From CAWAMR01 sp963783095 (GTDB lineage Bacteria > Planctomycetota > Planctomycetia > Gemmatales > Gemmataceae), in assembly GCA_963783095.1 (NCBI GenBank), contig CAWAMR010000002.1, positions 1-64,000 on the forward strand: a stretch of 64,000 nucleotides of DNA, read 5' to 3'. The position numbers and the translations under genes were made by a program. Below, one piece after another: positions 34,950-42,807 of this stretch (the stretch's first letter is position 1; each line of letters opens with the position of its first letter). The notes under the pieces are model-generated. The model was not told the origin of the DNA and did not search any database. It saw only the letters and a list, made by a program, of their open reading frames with translations.

Positions 34950-35843
34950 GTGATTCGCATCGGTCAACGCCGACAACGTACGCTGGCAGCAATTGTGGAA
35001 ATGGCTGGTGTGGGTTTCATCACCGGAGCGAAGATTCGCCTTCGCTTTCGACCCGCTCCGGTTGACTCGGGGATCGTTTTCCTTCGCACCGACTTGCCGG
35101 CCGCCGCACCCATTCCCGCTTGCTCGACCCGCGTCACCGGCAGTCATCGGCGCACAACTCTTGGAACGGGGCCAAATCAAGTCACGCTGGTCGAGCACGT
35201 TCTGGCCGCGCTGGCCGGCATGCGCATCGATAACGCGATCGTCGAACTCGATGGCCCGGAACCACCGGGTTTGGACGGCTCGACACAGGGTTTTGTCGAG
35301 GCGATCAACGAAGCGGGAGTCGTGCTTCAGAAGGGGATGCGCAGCCGATGGACCGTTCGACAGTCGATAACGGTTCAACAAGGAAATGCCACGTTGAGCC
35401 TTTTTCCCCTGACCGAAAATGAGTTGAAGATCAGCTATTTTCTGGACTATGGCTCTCTTGCGCCGATCGCGCCGCAAACTCACACCGAATGCGTCACACC
35501 GGGCAATTTTCAACACGAATTGGCAAACTGCCGAACCTTTCTTCTGGAAGCTGAGGCCCACGAGCTGCAAAAGCAAGGGCTCGGCAAGCATTTGACGGTC
35601 TCGGAATTGCTGGTCTTTGGACCGAAGGGACTGATCGGCAATAAACTCCGGCGTCCTAACAAGCCTGCACGGCACAAAATCCTCGATTTGGTGGGCGACC
35701 TTGCTCTAAGTGGGGTGGACATTGTCGGGCATGTCGTGGCCTATCGCTCCGGTCATCCGCTCAATGTGGAACTGGCCCGCGCTGTGGCCCGACGGATCCG
35801 AGAGCAATCCGCTAGCGGGATGCCATGTCGAATGGCGGCTTGA
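34950..35843 (+). CDS. lpxC: UDP-3-O-acyl-N-acetylglucosamine deacetylase LpxC
   Basis: The start is the GTG at 34950 with GGAGG upstream. The 297-residue protein has the LpxC zinc site: H83 in TLVEHVLAALAG with E82 as the base, H242 and D246 in ARHKILDLVGDLAL, and H269 in RSGHPLNVEL. Two beta-alpha-alpha-beta domains are visible. LpxC catalyses the committed step of lipid A synthesis by removing acetate from UDP-3-O-acyl-GlcNAc, so the organism should make a lipid A-like glycolipid. It follows the OmpH gene by 76 bases and precedes an oxidoreductase by 92 bases, all in one direction. Confidence 0.94.
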   Translation: MIRIGQRRQRTLAAIVEMAGVGFITGAKIRLRFRPAPVDSGIVFLRTDLPAAAPIPACSTRVTGSHRRTTLGTGPNQVTLVEHVLAALAGMRIDNAIVELDGPEPPGLDGSTQGFVEAINEAGVVLQKGMRSRWTVRQSITVQQGNATLSLFPLTENELKISYFLDYGSLAPIAPQTHTECVTPGNFQHELANCRTFLLEAEAHELQKQGLGKHLTVSELLVFGPKGLIGNKLRRPNKPARHKILDLVGDLALSGVDIVGHVVAYRSGHPLNVELARAVARRIREQSASGMPCRMAA

Positions 35844-35935
35844 ACCGATTTTCGCAAAGCAACTGTGTCCGATCGCAATGTTTGGACGAGAAACCCCAGG
35901 ATGCGGGTTTATTTGACCAAGGACGGGGAGGCAGG

Positions 35936-37030
35936 ATGAGCCGGTTGCGCATGGCAGTAATCGGGGTAGGACACCTCGGAAAATCTCACGCTCGCATTTT
36001 GGCTTCTCTACCGGACGTGGAACTCGTCGGCGTGGTCGATGCGAATGCCGAGCGAGTGCAGATGATCGCCGCTCAATACCACACCAACGCATACACACAT
36101 ATTGAACCATTGCTCGGTCGAGTCGATGCCGTCACGGTCGTCGTTCCGACTGTGTACCATCGCGATGTTGCAAGCTCATTTCTTCGGCACGGCATCCCGG
36201 TATTGGTCGAGAAGCCGATCGCGACGACCGTTGCCCAGGCCGACGAGTTGATCGAACTGGCCCACACCGCGGGCGTTCCGCTTCAGGTTGGACATATCGA
36301 ACGCTTCAACCCGGCCTTCGAAGAACTGGTGCAGCGGCCCATTCATCCCAAATTCATCGAATGTGAACGGCATGGCCCGTTTACAGGACGATCGACCGAT
36401 ATCGGCGTGGTTCTCGATCTGATGATTCACGATCTCGATTTGCTTTTGGCGCTGGTAAATGGTCCGGTTTCACACGTCGAGGCGCTTGGGCTGGCAGTCT
36501 TCGGCGGGCATGAGGATATCGTCAACGCCCGCCTCACCTTCGCGACCGGCTGCATTGCCCACGTCACGGCGAGCCGGGTTGCTCAGTCGGCGCGGCGTCG
36601 TCTTCGGGCCTGGGCACCGGAGGGGTACGCAGGAATCGATTTCGTTCACAAACGGCTCACGCTGGTTCAGCCTTCCGATCAGTTAAGGCTCCACGGTCTC
36701 AAAGTGGCCGACCTCGACCCGGAAGCACGCGATACTTTGCGGGATGAACTCTTTCGCAAGCATCTGGAGTCGCAGGAATTGGATTGCGATCGCGGCGATC
36801 AGCTCACGAATGAATTAAGCCACTTCGTAAGATGCGTCCGACTTGGGAAAAAACCAAGAGTGACGGGCGAGGATGGCCGCGAAGCACTGGCACTGGCCGA
36901 ACGAATCCTGGCAAGCGTTCGCACCCACGCCTGGGATGGAGCGGGTGGAACGTGCCTTGGTACGGGCGGACTTCCGGGTCCGCTGGGTAAATTATTCGCG
37001 CCGGCGTCCGCGATACGGGAAGCAGCTTGA
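35936..37030 (+). CDS. Gfo/Idh/MocA oxidoreductase, GnnA-like candidate
   Basis: The start at 35936 follows GGGGAGGC. The 364-residue cytoplasmic protein has the Rossmann motif VIGVGHLGKSHARIL, the conserved VLVEKPIATT, and MIHDLDLLLAL with the H-D pair near the active site. Unlike the family member at 17508 it has no export signal. Its position after lpxC suggests a sugar-nucleotide substrate. In some bacteria a Gfo/Idh enzyme, GnnA, oxidises UDP-GlcNAc at C3 for diamino lipid A; this is a candidate by context only. The last 30 residues are glycine-rich and may be poorly ordered. Confidence 0.88.
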   Translation: MSRLRMAVIGVGHLGKSHARILASLPDVELVGVVDANAERVQMIAAQYHTNAYTHIEPLLGRVDAVTVVVPTVYHRDVASSFLRHGIPVLVEKPIATTVAQADELIELAHTAGVPLQVGHIERFNPAFEELVQRPIHPKFIECERHGPFTGRSTDIGVVLDLMIHDLDLLLALVNGPVSHVEALGLAVFGGHEDIVNARLTFATGCIAHVTASRVAQSARRRLRAWAPEGYAGIDFVHKRLTLVQPSDQLRLHGLKVADLDPEARDTLRDELFRKHLESQELDCDRGDQLTNELSHFVRCVRLGKKPRVTGEDGREALALAERILASVRTHAWDGAGGTCLGTGGLPGPLGKLFAPASAIREAA

Positions 37031-37049
37031 GACGATCGCATCGCTGTTG

Positions 37050-37134
37050 GTAGGGCGGGTCGAGGCTTTGCGAGGCCCGCCGTGAGCCGCCATGTCGCTT
37101 TCGGCGGGCCTCGCAAAGCCTCGACCCGCCCTAC
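37050..37134. repeat. Perfect 32-bp inverted repeat (GTAGGGCGGGTCGAGGC family)
   Basis: Arms at 37050-37081 and 37103-37134 are exact complements around a 21-base loop. It follows the stop of the GnnA-like gene by 19 bases, the same position as the other family members relative to their genes. Confidence 0.94.
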
Positions 37135-37179
37135 AAATAACTTTGCGCACCGCACGCAAATGACACGAAGAACGATTCT

Positions 37180-37231
37180 AATCACAACCCGCTGCTCGAC
37201 AGCCCAATCACAACCCGCTGCTCGACAGCCC
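37180..37231. repeat. Tandem 26-bp duplication at a gene 3' end
   Basis: The unit AATCACAACCCGCTGCTCGA plus CAGCCC occurs twice in a row. On the minus strand each copy contains the codons GLSSSGL and a stop, that is, the end of the gene at 37208. The outer copy lies just beyond the stop. Confidence 0.92.
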
Positions 37232-38188
37232 AATCACTGCTTCCGGCGGTACAGATTTCAACGACGTCTCTGCAATAAACAAATTCCCTGCATCCAAGCA
37301 TTGTTCGCGCAGTGCGGTCGGCATTCCTTCTGTGGCCGTGGTGAAGATGACTTGCACGCCATTCTCCCCTCGAACCAGCAACGGGCAAGTAACTCGCGGT
37401 GAACCCGGTAGAAGCCATTCTTCCAGTCGAGTACCCGTTCGCAACGAGAATCGATGCGCCCGGCCCGGCCCAGCGCTCGTGGGATGATACATCGCAATAA
37501 TCACCGAATCATCTGCGCATCCGACCATCCCATCGGGGAAGCCGTCAATCTCCTTCAGATCAACCGCCACACGTTCCGGCAACAATTGCCGACTTGCCAC
37601 ATTGAGCCGATAGCGCATGACCTGGCGATCGGGTGTATCGATGTCGTAGAGAATCAGCCCGTCATCCTCTTGAACGAAAACCTTTCCGTTGGAACACGTT
37701 TGACCGGATTTCAAGGTGGTTAATTGGCGATCCTTGAAAGTGAACAAATACAAATGAGCGATTGTGTCGGCAAAGCGAACATCTTTGGTGCCGAAGACAA
37801 TGGCCTGTCCATCGGGAGTAACTTCACCATCATTGATGATCGTTCGGGGATTCGCATCCGGGATGGTTGCCAGCGCTTGCCAATCTCCCGTACTGAGATT
37901 CAGGACACCCAGTTCCTTCTCTCTGCCGACTACGACGGTGTTCGGCACATCGGTAGGCAACAAGAACCCTGGCCGAGCCGGCTGCGGCAGAACGCAGCGA
38001 TCGCCGTTATCCCAGAAACGCAGATGAATGTCGCCGCTCGTCGCATCCGTCGATGTCTGAATGTTGACCCATGCGAGCGCAGGACGCGCGTCGACGATGA
38101 CGTTGCGAGGCCCCTCCGGCAAGAAACGATCTTGTTCGGCGTTGAAGGAGAGCAGGACGCGGGCGGTTGTGGTCGGAACGAGAGTCAT
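37208..38188 (-). CDS. SMP-30/gluconolactonase-like beta-propeller protein
   Basis: The start at 38188 is chosen because family-like sequence begins there (ARVLLSFNAEQDRFLPEGPR); upstream codons overlap the divergent SDR promoter. The 326-residue product looks like a six-bladed propeller of the SMP-30/gluconolactonase/LRE-like group: ALAWVNIQTS, LPTDVPNTVVVGREKELGVL, NDGEVTPDGQAIVFGTKD and NGKVFVQEDDGLILYDID. Such enzymes open sugar lactones using a bound metal ion. No signal peptide. The last codons are part of a 26-bp tandem duplication. Confidence 0.82.
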   Translation of the reverse strand: MTLVPTTTARVLLSFNAEQDRFLPEGPRNVIVDARPALAWVNIQTSTDATSGDIHLRFWDNGDRCVLPQPARPGFLLPTDVPNTVVVGREKELGVLNLSTGDWQALATIPDANPRTIINDGEVTPDGQAIVFGTKDVRFADTIAHLYLFTFKDRQLTTLKSGQTCSNGKVFVQEDDGLILYDIDTPDRQVMRYRLNVASRQLLPERVAVDLKEIDGFPDGMVGCADDSVIIAMYHPTSAGPGRAHRFSLRTGTRLEEWLLPGSPRVTCPLLVRGENGVQVIFTTATEGMPTALREQCLDAGNLFIAETSLKSVPPEAVIGLSSSGL

Positions 38189-38273
38189 AATGCACACGAG
38201 AAAGCGTGAAAATTCGATTGTTGAATGGTAGTGTAGCAAGGTTGCTACCCGTTGGATTCTCGGAAACCTTTCC

Positions 38274-39081
38274 ATGCTTCAAAACAAGAACGCTCTGATC
38301 ACCGGCAGTAGCCGGGGCATTGGTCTGGGTGTGGCAAGAGCATTCGCCCAGCAAGGAGCGCGGGCAGTTCTCACATCGGAACGTCCGCGCCGAGAAATCC
38401 CCGAGGCAGAAGAGACGTTGGCACTGCCTGGGACTTTCTACATCCAGGCCGATCTGAGCCGGGACGGGGAAGCGGAACGTCTAGTCGCCGAAGCATGGGA
38501 TCAACTCGGCACGATCGACATTCTGGTCAATAACCTGGGCAGTTTCAAAGAACCGGGCTTTCTCGAACTCACCCGCCGGGAATTCGACTTTCTTTTCCAC
38601 ATCAATGTCTGGAGCGCCATAGCGGTGACACGGGAATTCGTTCGTCGTCGCCGCGACGAGAAAGCGCGGCGGGCGGATTCTCTTTACGACATCGCTCAAC
38701 GGAACCCGATCAGAACCCGCGCACACGCTCTACGATGCCAGCAAAGGAGCCATCAACGCTTTGACCCGTCAACTTGCCATCGAACTTGCGCCATTTGGTT
38801 TCACCACAGCAGCGGTCGCACCGGGGTTGGTTGAGACACCGTTGACCGATTTCGGAATGCGCTCTGATCCTGCAACTAGACGGACCATTGAAGAACAGAT
38901 CCCGATTCGCCGCATCGCTACCGTGGATGAGATAGCGCCGTGGTATGTTTTCCTCGCCTCGGATGCTGCCAGCTATGCAACGGGAACGATCATTCCGGTT
39001 GATGGCGGTCTGGATGCGCAACAAATGGCACTGCGGCCTATAACGGATAACGAACGCCAACTTCCGCGAAGTCATGAATGA
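38274..39081 (+). pseudogene. Short-chain dehydrogenase broken by a frameshift
   Basis: The first frame carries the N-terminal half (KNALITGSSRGIGLGVARAF, DILVNNLGSFKEPGF) to about 38650. The next frame continues GGRILFTTSLNG, then TLYDASKGAINALTRQLAIE with the catalytic YxxxK, and ends in TGTIIPVDGGLDAQQ at 39081. One extra base in 38645-38675 explains the break. Both halves are otherwise complete, so this could be a functional gene with a sequence error. It would be a FabG-like NAD(P)-dependent oxidoreductase. It is divergent from the propeller gene. Confidence 0.85.
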
Positions 39082-39088
39082 GGCACAG

Positions 39089-39196
39089 TCGTTCAAAAGA
39101 ACCGAACATAACGTCCACGGTTTCCGCCCTCGAATATCACCGTCGTTCAAAAGAACCGAACATAACGTCCACGGTTTCCGCCCTCGAATATTACCG
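39089..39196. repeat. Tandem 54-bp duplication at a gene 3' end
   Basis: Two adjacent 54-bp copies differ at about two positions. On the minus strand each encodes VIFEGGNRGRYVRFF and a stop, the end of the gene at 39147. The outer copy, beyond the stop, is redundant. Confidence 0.93.
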
Positions 39197-39509
39197 TCAA
39201 TGCAGCATCCAACTCCTGAAGTTCACTTGAGTCGACCTTTAAGGAAACCCTATATTCCGCGACCCTATCAAGGCAGAGTGCTGCGCCGGGTGATAGCGAA
39301 ACGCGGAGTTCATTGCTCTTCAATTCAACGACTATTTCCCGAGTCTTGTGATTGATCTGGTCATTTACCATCACTTCAACGAGATCGTCTTCAAGTTGGC
39401 GAGCCAACGACAGACAATATCCGTTTTTGTCCGTGCAATATACATACGCAAGGCACTCATCGTCACCCGTCGAAGTCGAAAAGCCATCTGTCTCGAAGAT
39501 CATCGCCAT
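39147..39509 (-). CDS. Imm10-like immunity protein
   Basis: A 120-residue soluble protein with the order of the Imm10 family of polymorphic-toxin immunity proteins: an early acidic segment, CLSLARQLEDD, VEVMVNDQ, VVELKSNELRVSLSPGAA, and a closing VDSSELQELDAALTVIFEG. No cognate toxin is seen nearby. The family assignment is from memory and moderate. The 3' end is duplicated in tandem. The genes on its upstream side are a pyrD fragment and a VapC remnant. Confidence 0.55.
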   Translation of the reverse strand: MAMIFETDGFSTSTGDDECLAYVYCTDKNGYCLSLARQLEDDLVEVMVNDQINHKTREIVVELKSNELRVSLSPGAALCLDRVAEYRVSLKVDSSELQELDAALTVIFEGGNRGRYVRFF

Positions 39510-39530
39510 GACTTCTCCTCAATTGCCATC

Positions 39531-39634
39531 TTAATGAGCAATTCCCACAGCATCCTCCCAGCGCGTCACGCCAAGTTGCATCAAAGCCTCCGGCAACTGC
39601 TTCACAATGCGAATCGATGCTGTTGGGTCGTAGA
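39531..39634 (-). pseudogene. Extra copy of the pyrD 3' end
   Basis: On the minus strand this reads FYDPTASIRIVKQLPEALMQ, then LGVTRWEDAVGIAH and a stop. It is nearly the same as the C-terminus of the pyrD gene at 39922-40029 (for example IVEQLPEALKQLGATRWEDA). Homology stops sharply at 39634. It cannot be expressed as an enzyme. Together with the real end it brackets a VapC remnant. Confidence 0.9.
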
Positions 39635-39681
39635 AACACGATTCTTCTTGTTCCTCCGCCCATCAACTTGCCGAGCAATAG

Positions 39682-39897
39682 TGGACGGCACGCGATGTCG
39701 TCCAAGTCTTTCCCAACGACGACGCGATGAAGCAGTTTCTTGCTTGGCTTCAGCAATTTGCCCTCGGTCGCAAGCGTCTCCTCGACACGCTCCTTGCTGC
39801 CACGTACTTCCAAACTGGGATTCAAAATCTCTTGACGACCAATCCTTCGGATTTTGCCATCTTCAGCGTCTTTACATGTACGATGCCATCGATTTAG
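39682..39897 (+). pseudogene. VapC-type PIN toxin, C-terminal remnant
   Basis: The frame (71 codons, no start codon, stop TAG upstream at 39679) reads ARDVVQVFPNDDAMKQFLAW, then QQFALGRKRLLDTLLAATYF and LLTTNPSDFAIFSVF. This is the C-terminal half of a PIN-domain RNase, with the D of RLLDTLLA and the TTNPxDF segment. The N-terminal acid residues are missing. It lies exactly between the two copies of the pyrD 3' end, on the opposite strand. Confidence 0.75.
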
Positions 39898-39921
39898 TTG
39901 GCCGTCACGTATGGATGCGGG

Positions 39922-40830
39922 CTATCTGTGGGCGAGACCCACGGCATCTTCCCATCGTGTTGCGCCAAGTTGTTTCAACGCCTCCGGCAATTGCTCCACA
40001 ATGCGTATCGATGCGGTCGGGTCGTAGAAATTCGCCGTCCCAATTTGAATGGCCGATGCTCCCGCGACCAGAAACTCCATCACATCATCGATGGTCGCGA
40101 TGCCGCCGACACCGATGATCGGCAATATTTTGGCTTTTGCCGTTTGCCAGACGAGCCGTAACACCAGCGGCTTGATCGCTGGTCCGCTCAAGCCGCCCGT
40201 CCCATTACCGAGGACTGGCCGTTTCCTGCGCCAGTCGATCGCCATGCCGACAAAGGTATTCACCAGGGATACGGCATCTGCGCCGCCGTCGGCCGCGGAT
40301 TTGGCAATACTCACAACATCCGTGACGTTCGGCGTCAGCTTGGCGATGATCGGATACGGACAGACAGCGCGAACTCGATCGACGATCCGACGGGTGATGT
40401 CGGGTGAAGTCGCGAAGTCGGTCCCGCCAGCGACATTGGGACACGACAAATTCAACTCGATCGCCGCCAGACCATCCTCCTTCGCAAGCAGAGCGGCCAT
40501 TTCCACAAATTCATCCTCATTTTTCCCGGCGATATTGGCGATGATGGCGCTGGGAAGCGATCGCAAATAGGGCAGATGATGAGCGATAAAATGGTCGATG
40601 CCGTCGTTATCGAGGCCAATGGCATTGAGCAGACCGGAGGGCGTTTCCACCGTTCGCGGCGGCGCGTTCCCGATGCGGGACTGCCGGGTCACGGTCTTGG
40701 GAATAATGCCGCCAAGCTGGGCGAAATCGACGATCCTCTCCATTTCCTTCGCATAGCCAAAGGTTCCGGAAGCAACCAGAATCGGGTTGCGAAGGTGTAA
40801 CCTTCCGAGAGTGATGGAGAGGAGTGGCAT
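39922..40830 (-). CDS. pyrD: Dihydroorotate dehydrogenase, class 1B catalytic subunit
   Basis: The start at 40830 gives a 302-residue protein beginning PLLSITLGRLHLRNPILVAS. Marks of DHOD class 1: SGTFGYAKEME, KTVTRQSRIGN, NAIGLDNDGIDHF, and the active-site cysteine in ELNLSCPNVAGG, which distinguishes class 1B from the serine of class 2. The FMN-binding end is GVGGIATIDDVMEFLVAG and IQIGTANFYDP. It oxidises dihydroorotate to orotate in pyrimidine synthesis, usually with a PyrK iron-sulfur subunit, which is not in the window. A split antitoxin gene lies immediately upstream on the same strand. Confidence 0.94.
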   Translation of the reverse strand: MPLLSITLGRLHLRNPILVASGTFGYAKEMERIVDFAQLGGIIPKTVTRQSRIGNAPPRTVETPSGLLNAIGLDNDGIDHFIAHHLPYLRSLPSAIIANIAGKNEDEFVEMAALLAKEDGLAAIELNLSCPNVAGGTDFATSPDITRRIVDRVRAVCPYPIIAKLTPNVTDVVSIAKSAADGGADAVSLVNTFVGMAIDWRRKRPVLGNGTGGLSGPAIKPLVLRLVWQTAKAKILPIIGVGGIATIDDVMEFLVAGASAIQIGTANFYDPTASIRIVEQLPEALKQLGATRWEDAVGLAHR

Positions 40831-40918
40831 ATTTACAAAATCAAGCCCCAACCCGACCTCAAGGCAAGAACTAAACAGACGCACAGCGCGGCAAAGCCGC
40901 ATCCAAAGTCTTAACTCT

Positions 40919-41316
40919 TTAGCTTGCTGCGCCCGATTCAAGGTGGTAGATCATATCCCAAAGCCGATCGATCTCGCCGCGTTCCACCAATTCGATAGGG
41001 GTGAAGCCATCGAAGGCTTGATTGGGTTTCTCAAGCCAGGCAGGGATTGCACTGGCTTTGACTACTCGGGAAAGTCGCTTGTGCAATTGCATCAACTCCT
41101 TCATTCGGCGCGCAGAGCTTCGCTCACTTTCTTCCCAGCTTCGTAGTCGGTAATCGCCCGCTCCGAAAAACCTGCGAGCCGGGCGAAAATCCTCTTCTTC
41201 ACTCCCAGCAATCGCCGTGGTGAAACGACTTCCGATCCCTCTTTCTCCGTAATCTTCTTTCGTTTCGGAATCACAGGAGCGCGGGTTGTTCTGGTTGATT
41301 GATGAACTGTAGGCAT
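40919..41316 (-). pseudogene. Split Xre/MbcA-type antitoxin
   Basis: The upstream part (41316-41101) has an HTH-like segment (GVKKRIFARLAGFSERAITD) and ends LRAE with a TGA. The downstream part (41104-40919) starts with an ATG overlapping that TGA and reads LQLHKRLSRVV-like helices, IPAWLEKPNQAFDGFTPIEL and GEIDRLWDMIYHLESG. That is the DUF2384/MbcA toxin-binding end. Joined, they match one antitoxin of about 130 residues, so the break is probably a 2-base (GC) insertion at 41105-41112 rather than two genes. A RES-type toxin would be expected next to it but is absent; pyrD follows instead. Confidence 0.65.
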
Positions 41317-41372
41317 ACGTTCTCCTTATTCGTTCATGTTACCCCAACCCGAAGGATCGGTCAAGCAAATAA

Positions 41373-41390
41373 GCAGGCAAATTTGCCTGC
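41373..41390. promoter_or_regulatory. Perfect 18-bp palindrome
   Basis: GCAGGCAAATTTGCCTGC is an exact palindrome about 57 bases upstream of the antitoxin start at 41316 and in a 232-base gap. It could be an operator for the HTH antitoxin. A terminator for the gene to the right is less likely, as no T-run follows on the minus strand. Confidence 0.4.
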
Positions 41391-41548
41391 CCCCGCTTTT
41401 CTTTGCCCCCATCCCGGTAGTCAGATCTTGTTTCGACGCATAGGCGACTTCCGAAAAGCGATAAACCGTTCCCGCCCAAGCGATGGCGTATTTCTGGAGA
41501 TCCATACCCTATGTGTTGACTGTGAGACTCTGCGTTTAATTCGTCGTT

Positions 41549-42367
41549 TCAACCCTTTGGGAAAATCTTGTTGAAAGTCGCGATCGTTTGCCGGGCTGCC
41601 TCCAAGGGATTCGGGTAGGCAAATGCTTCTGCCGAAAGATAACCCGTGTAGCCGATGTCCTGTAACGCCGACGCGATCGGAGCGTAGTCGATGTGCCCCA
41701 GCCCCGCCGGCCGGCGATTGGAATCGACAAAGTGTATATGGCCGATGTGACCTTTCCCCGCCCCGATCGCGGCCGCGATGTTGGTTTCCTCGATGTTCAT
41801 GTGGAACAGATCGGCCAGCAGTTTGACATTGCTCAGAGTTTGCACGAAAGAGACGCTGTCTTCGATCGTGCAAAGCAAGTTGGTTTCGTAGCGGTTCAAT
41901 GGCTCATAGAGCACCGGAACCCCGTGTGTCCGGGAATGGTTACCGAGTTCTTCCAAGGAATCGCGCAGCAGTGCGAGCGTGGTTGGCTTGTCGGTTCCAT
42001 CTCCCCAGCGACCTTGCATGGAACCAATGATGGCCGGCGCGTTGAACGTACCCGCCAAATCAATGATCGACTTGACGAAGTCGATCGCCTTCTTGCGGAT
42101 CGATGAATCGGGATGGGTGAGAAGAAGTCGATGGCGCAACCACCCCGCTCCCGTACCCATCGCGGCCAGCGAAAGGTGATGGTCTTTCAATAGTTGTCGA
42201 AGTTGGGTCGCATCGACCGCTTCGGGGCCGGGAGCAAAGATCTCAACGGCATCGAAGCCCAGTTCTGCCGCTTGCCGGCAACTGGTCGCGAGGTCATCCC
42301 AAAAAACAAAGGGACCGCCCCTGGCTTCGGGAACAAGGCTAATCGTTACGCAGCTTTTGATATTCAT
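41549..42367 (-). CDS. Sugar phosphate isomerase/epimerase family (TIM barrel)
   Basis: A 272-residue xylose-isomerase-like TIM barrel (AP endonuclease family 2). Visible marks are AAELGFDAVEIFAPGPEA, PAIIGSMQGRWGDG, VLYEPLNRYETNLLCTIED with the metal-binding glutamate, LLADLFHMNIEETNIA with Asp and His, HIHFVDSNRRPAGLGHID, and YLSAEAF. These fit metal-dependent 3-epimerases or hydroxypyruvate isomerases acting on keto-sugars. It lies upstream of none of its own partners but shares strand with the zinc dehydrogenase at 42808, so a small sugar-catabolic unit is possible, although a 440-base repeat-filled gap separates them. Confidence 0.9.
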   Translation of the reverse strand: MNIKSCVTISLVPEARGGPFVFWDDLATSCRQAAELGFDAVEIFAPGPEAVDATQLRQLLKDHHLSLAAMGTGAGWLRHRLLLTHPDSSIRKKAIDFVKSIIDLAGTFNAPAIIGSMQGRWGDGTDKPTTLALLRDSLEELGNHSRTHGVPVLYEPLNRYETNLLCTIEDSVSFVQTLSNVKLLADLFHMNIEETNIAAAIGAGKGHIGHIHFVDSNRRPAGLGHIDYAPIASALQDIGYTGYLSAEAFAYPNPLEAARQTIATFNKIFPKG

Positions 42368-42431
42368 GTTTCTTCAGTTCGGTTTTCGGTTCATTATCAT
42401 CAGTTTCATTAGCAGCCCCGCGAAGCGGCCC

Positions 42432-42741
42432 ACGTATACACAGGCCGGCCAAAAACAAACAGCCCGACGGCTGAACGGCGGAATCACGTAGGGCAAGCGT
42501 CTCGCTTGCCAACTCATCACCTATAACGGCAAGCGAGACGCTTGCCCTACGTGGCTTTGCCATTCAGCATTCTGACTAATAGGCCTACGTATACATAGGC
42601 CGGCCAAAAACAAACAGCCCGACGGCTGAACGGCGGAATCACGTAGGGCAAGCGTCTCGCTTGCCAACTCATCACCTATAACGGCAAGCGAGACGCTTGC
42701 CCTACGTGGCTTTGCCATTCAGCATTCTGAGTAATAGGCAA
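42432..42741. repeat. Tandem 165-bp duplication, each with a perfect 26-bp inverted repeat
   Basis: Copies start at 42432 and 42597 with few differences. Each contains CACGTAGGGCAAGCGTCTCG plus CTTGCC paired exactly with its complement (42485-42510 with 42528-42553; 42650-42675 with 42693-42718) around a 17-base loop. Short minus-strand frames here are by-products of the repeat. Confidence 0.92.
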
Positions 42742-42807
42742 TAGAATTGTAACAGAAAATGGCCTCTAGCCAGAAGGACAGGGGTGTATTTTACTGAACA
42801 CCGAACA

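Noticed and set aside
39074..39355. Plus-strand frame with an 18-residue tandem protein repeat
   Set aside because: The protein repeat only reflects the 54-bp DNA duplication. The coding strand here is minus.
39348..40118. 256-codon plus-strand frame across the pyrD 3' region
   Set aside because: It crosses Imm10-like, pyrD-fragment and pyrD sequence on the other strand and the VapC remnant in another frame. It has Arg/Cys/Ser-rich shadow composition.
42339..42718. Two related 65-74-codon minus-strand frames
   Set aside because: They are produced by the 165-bp tandem duplication and its inverted repeats and have the same product for that reason only.
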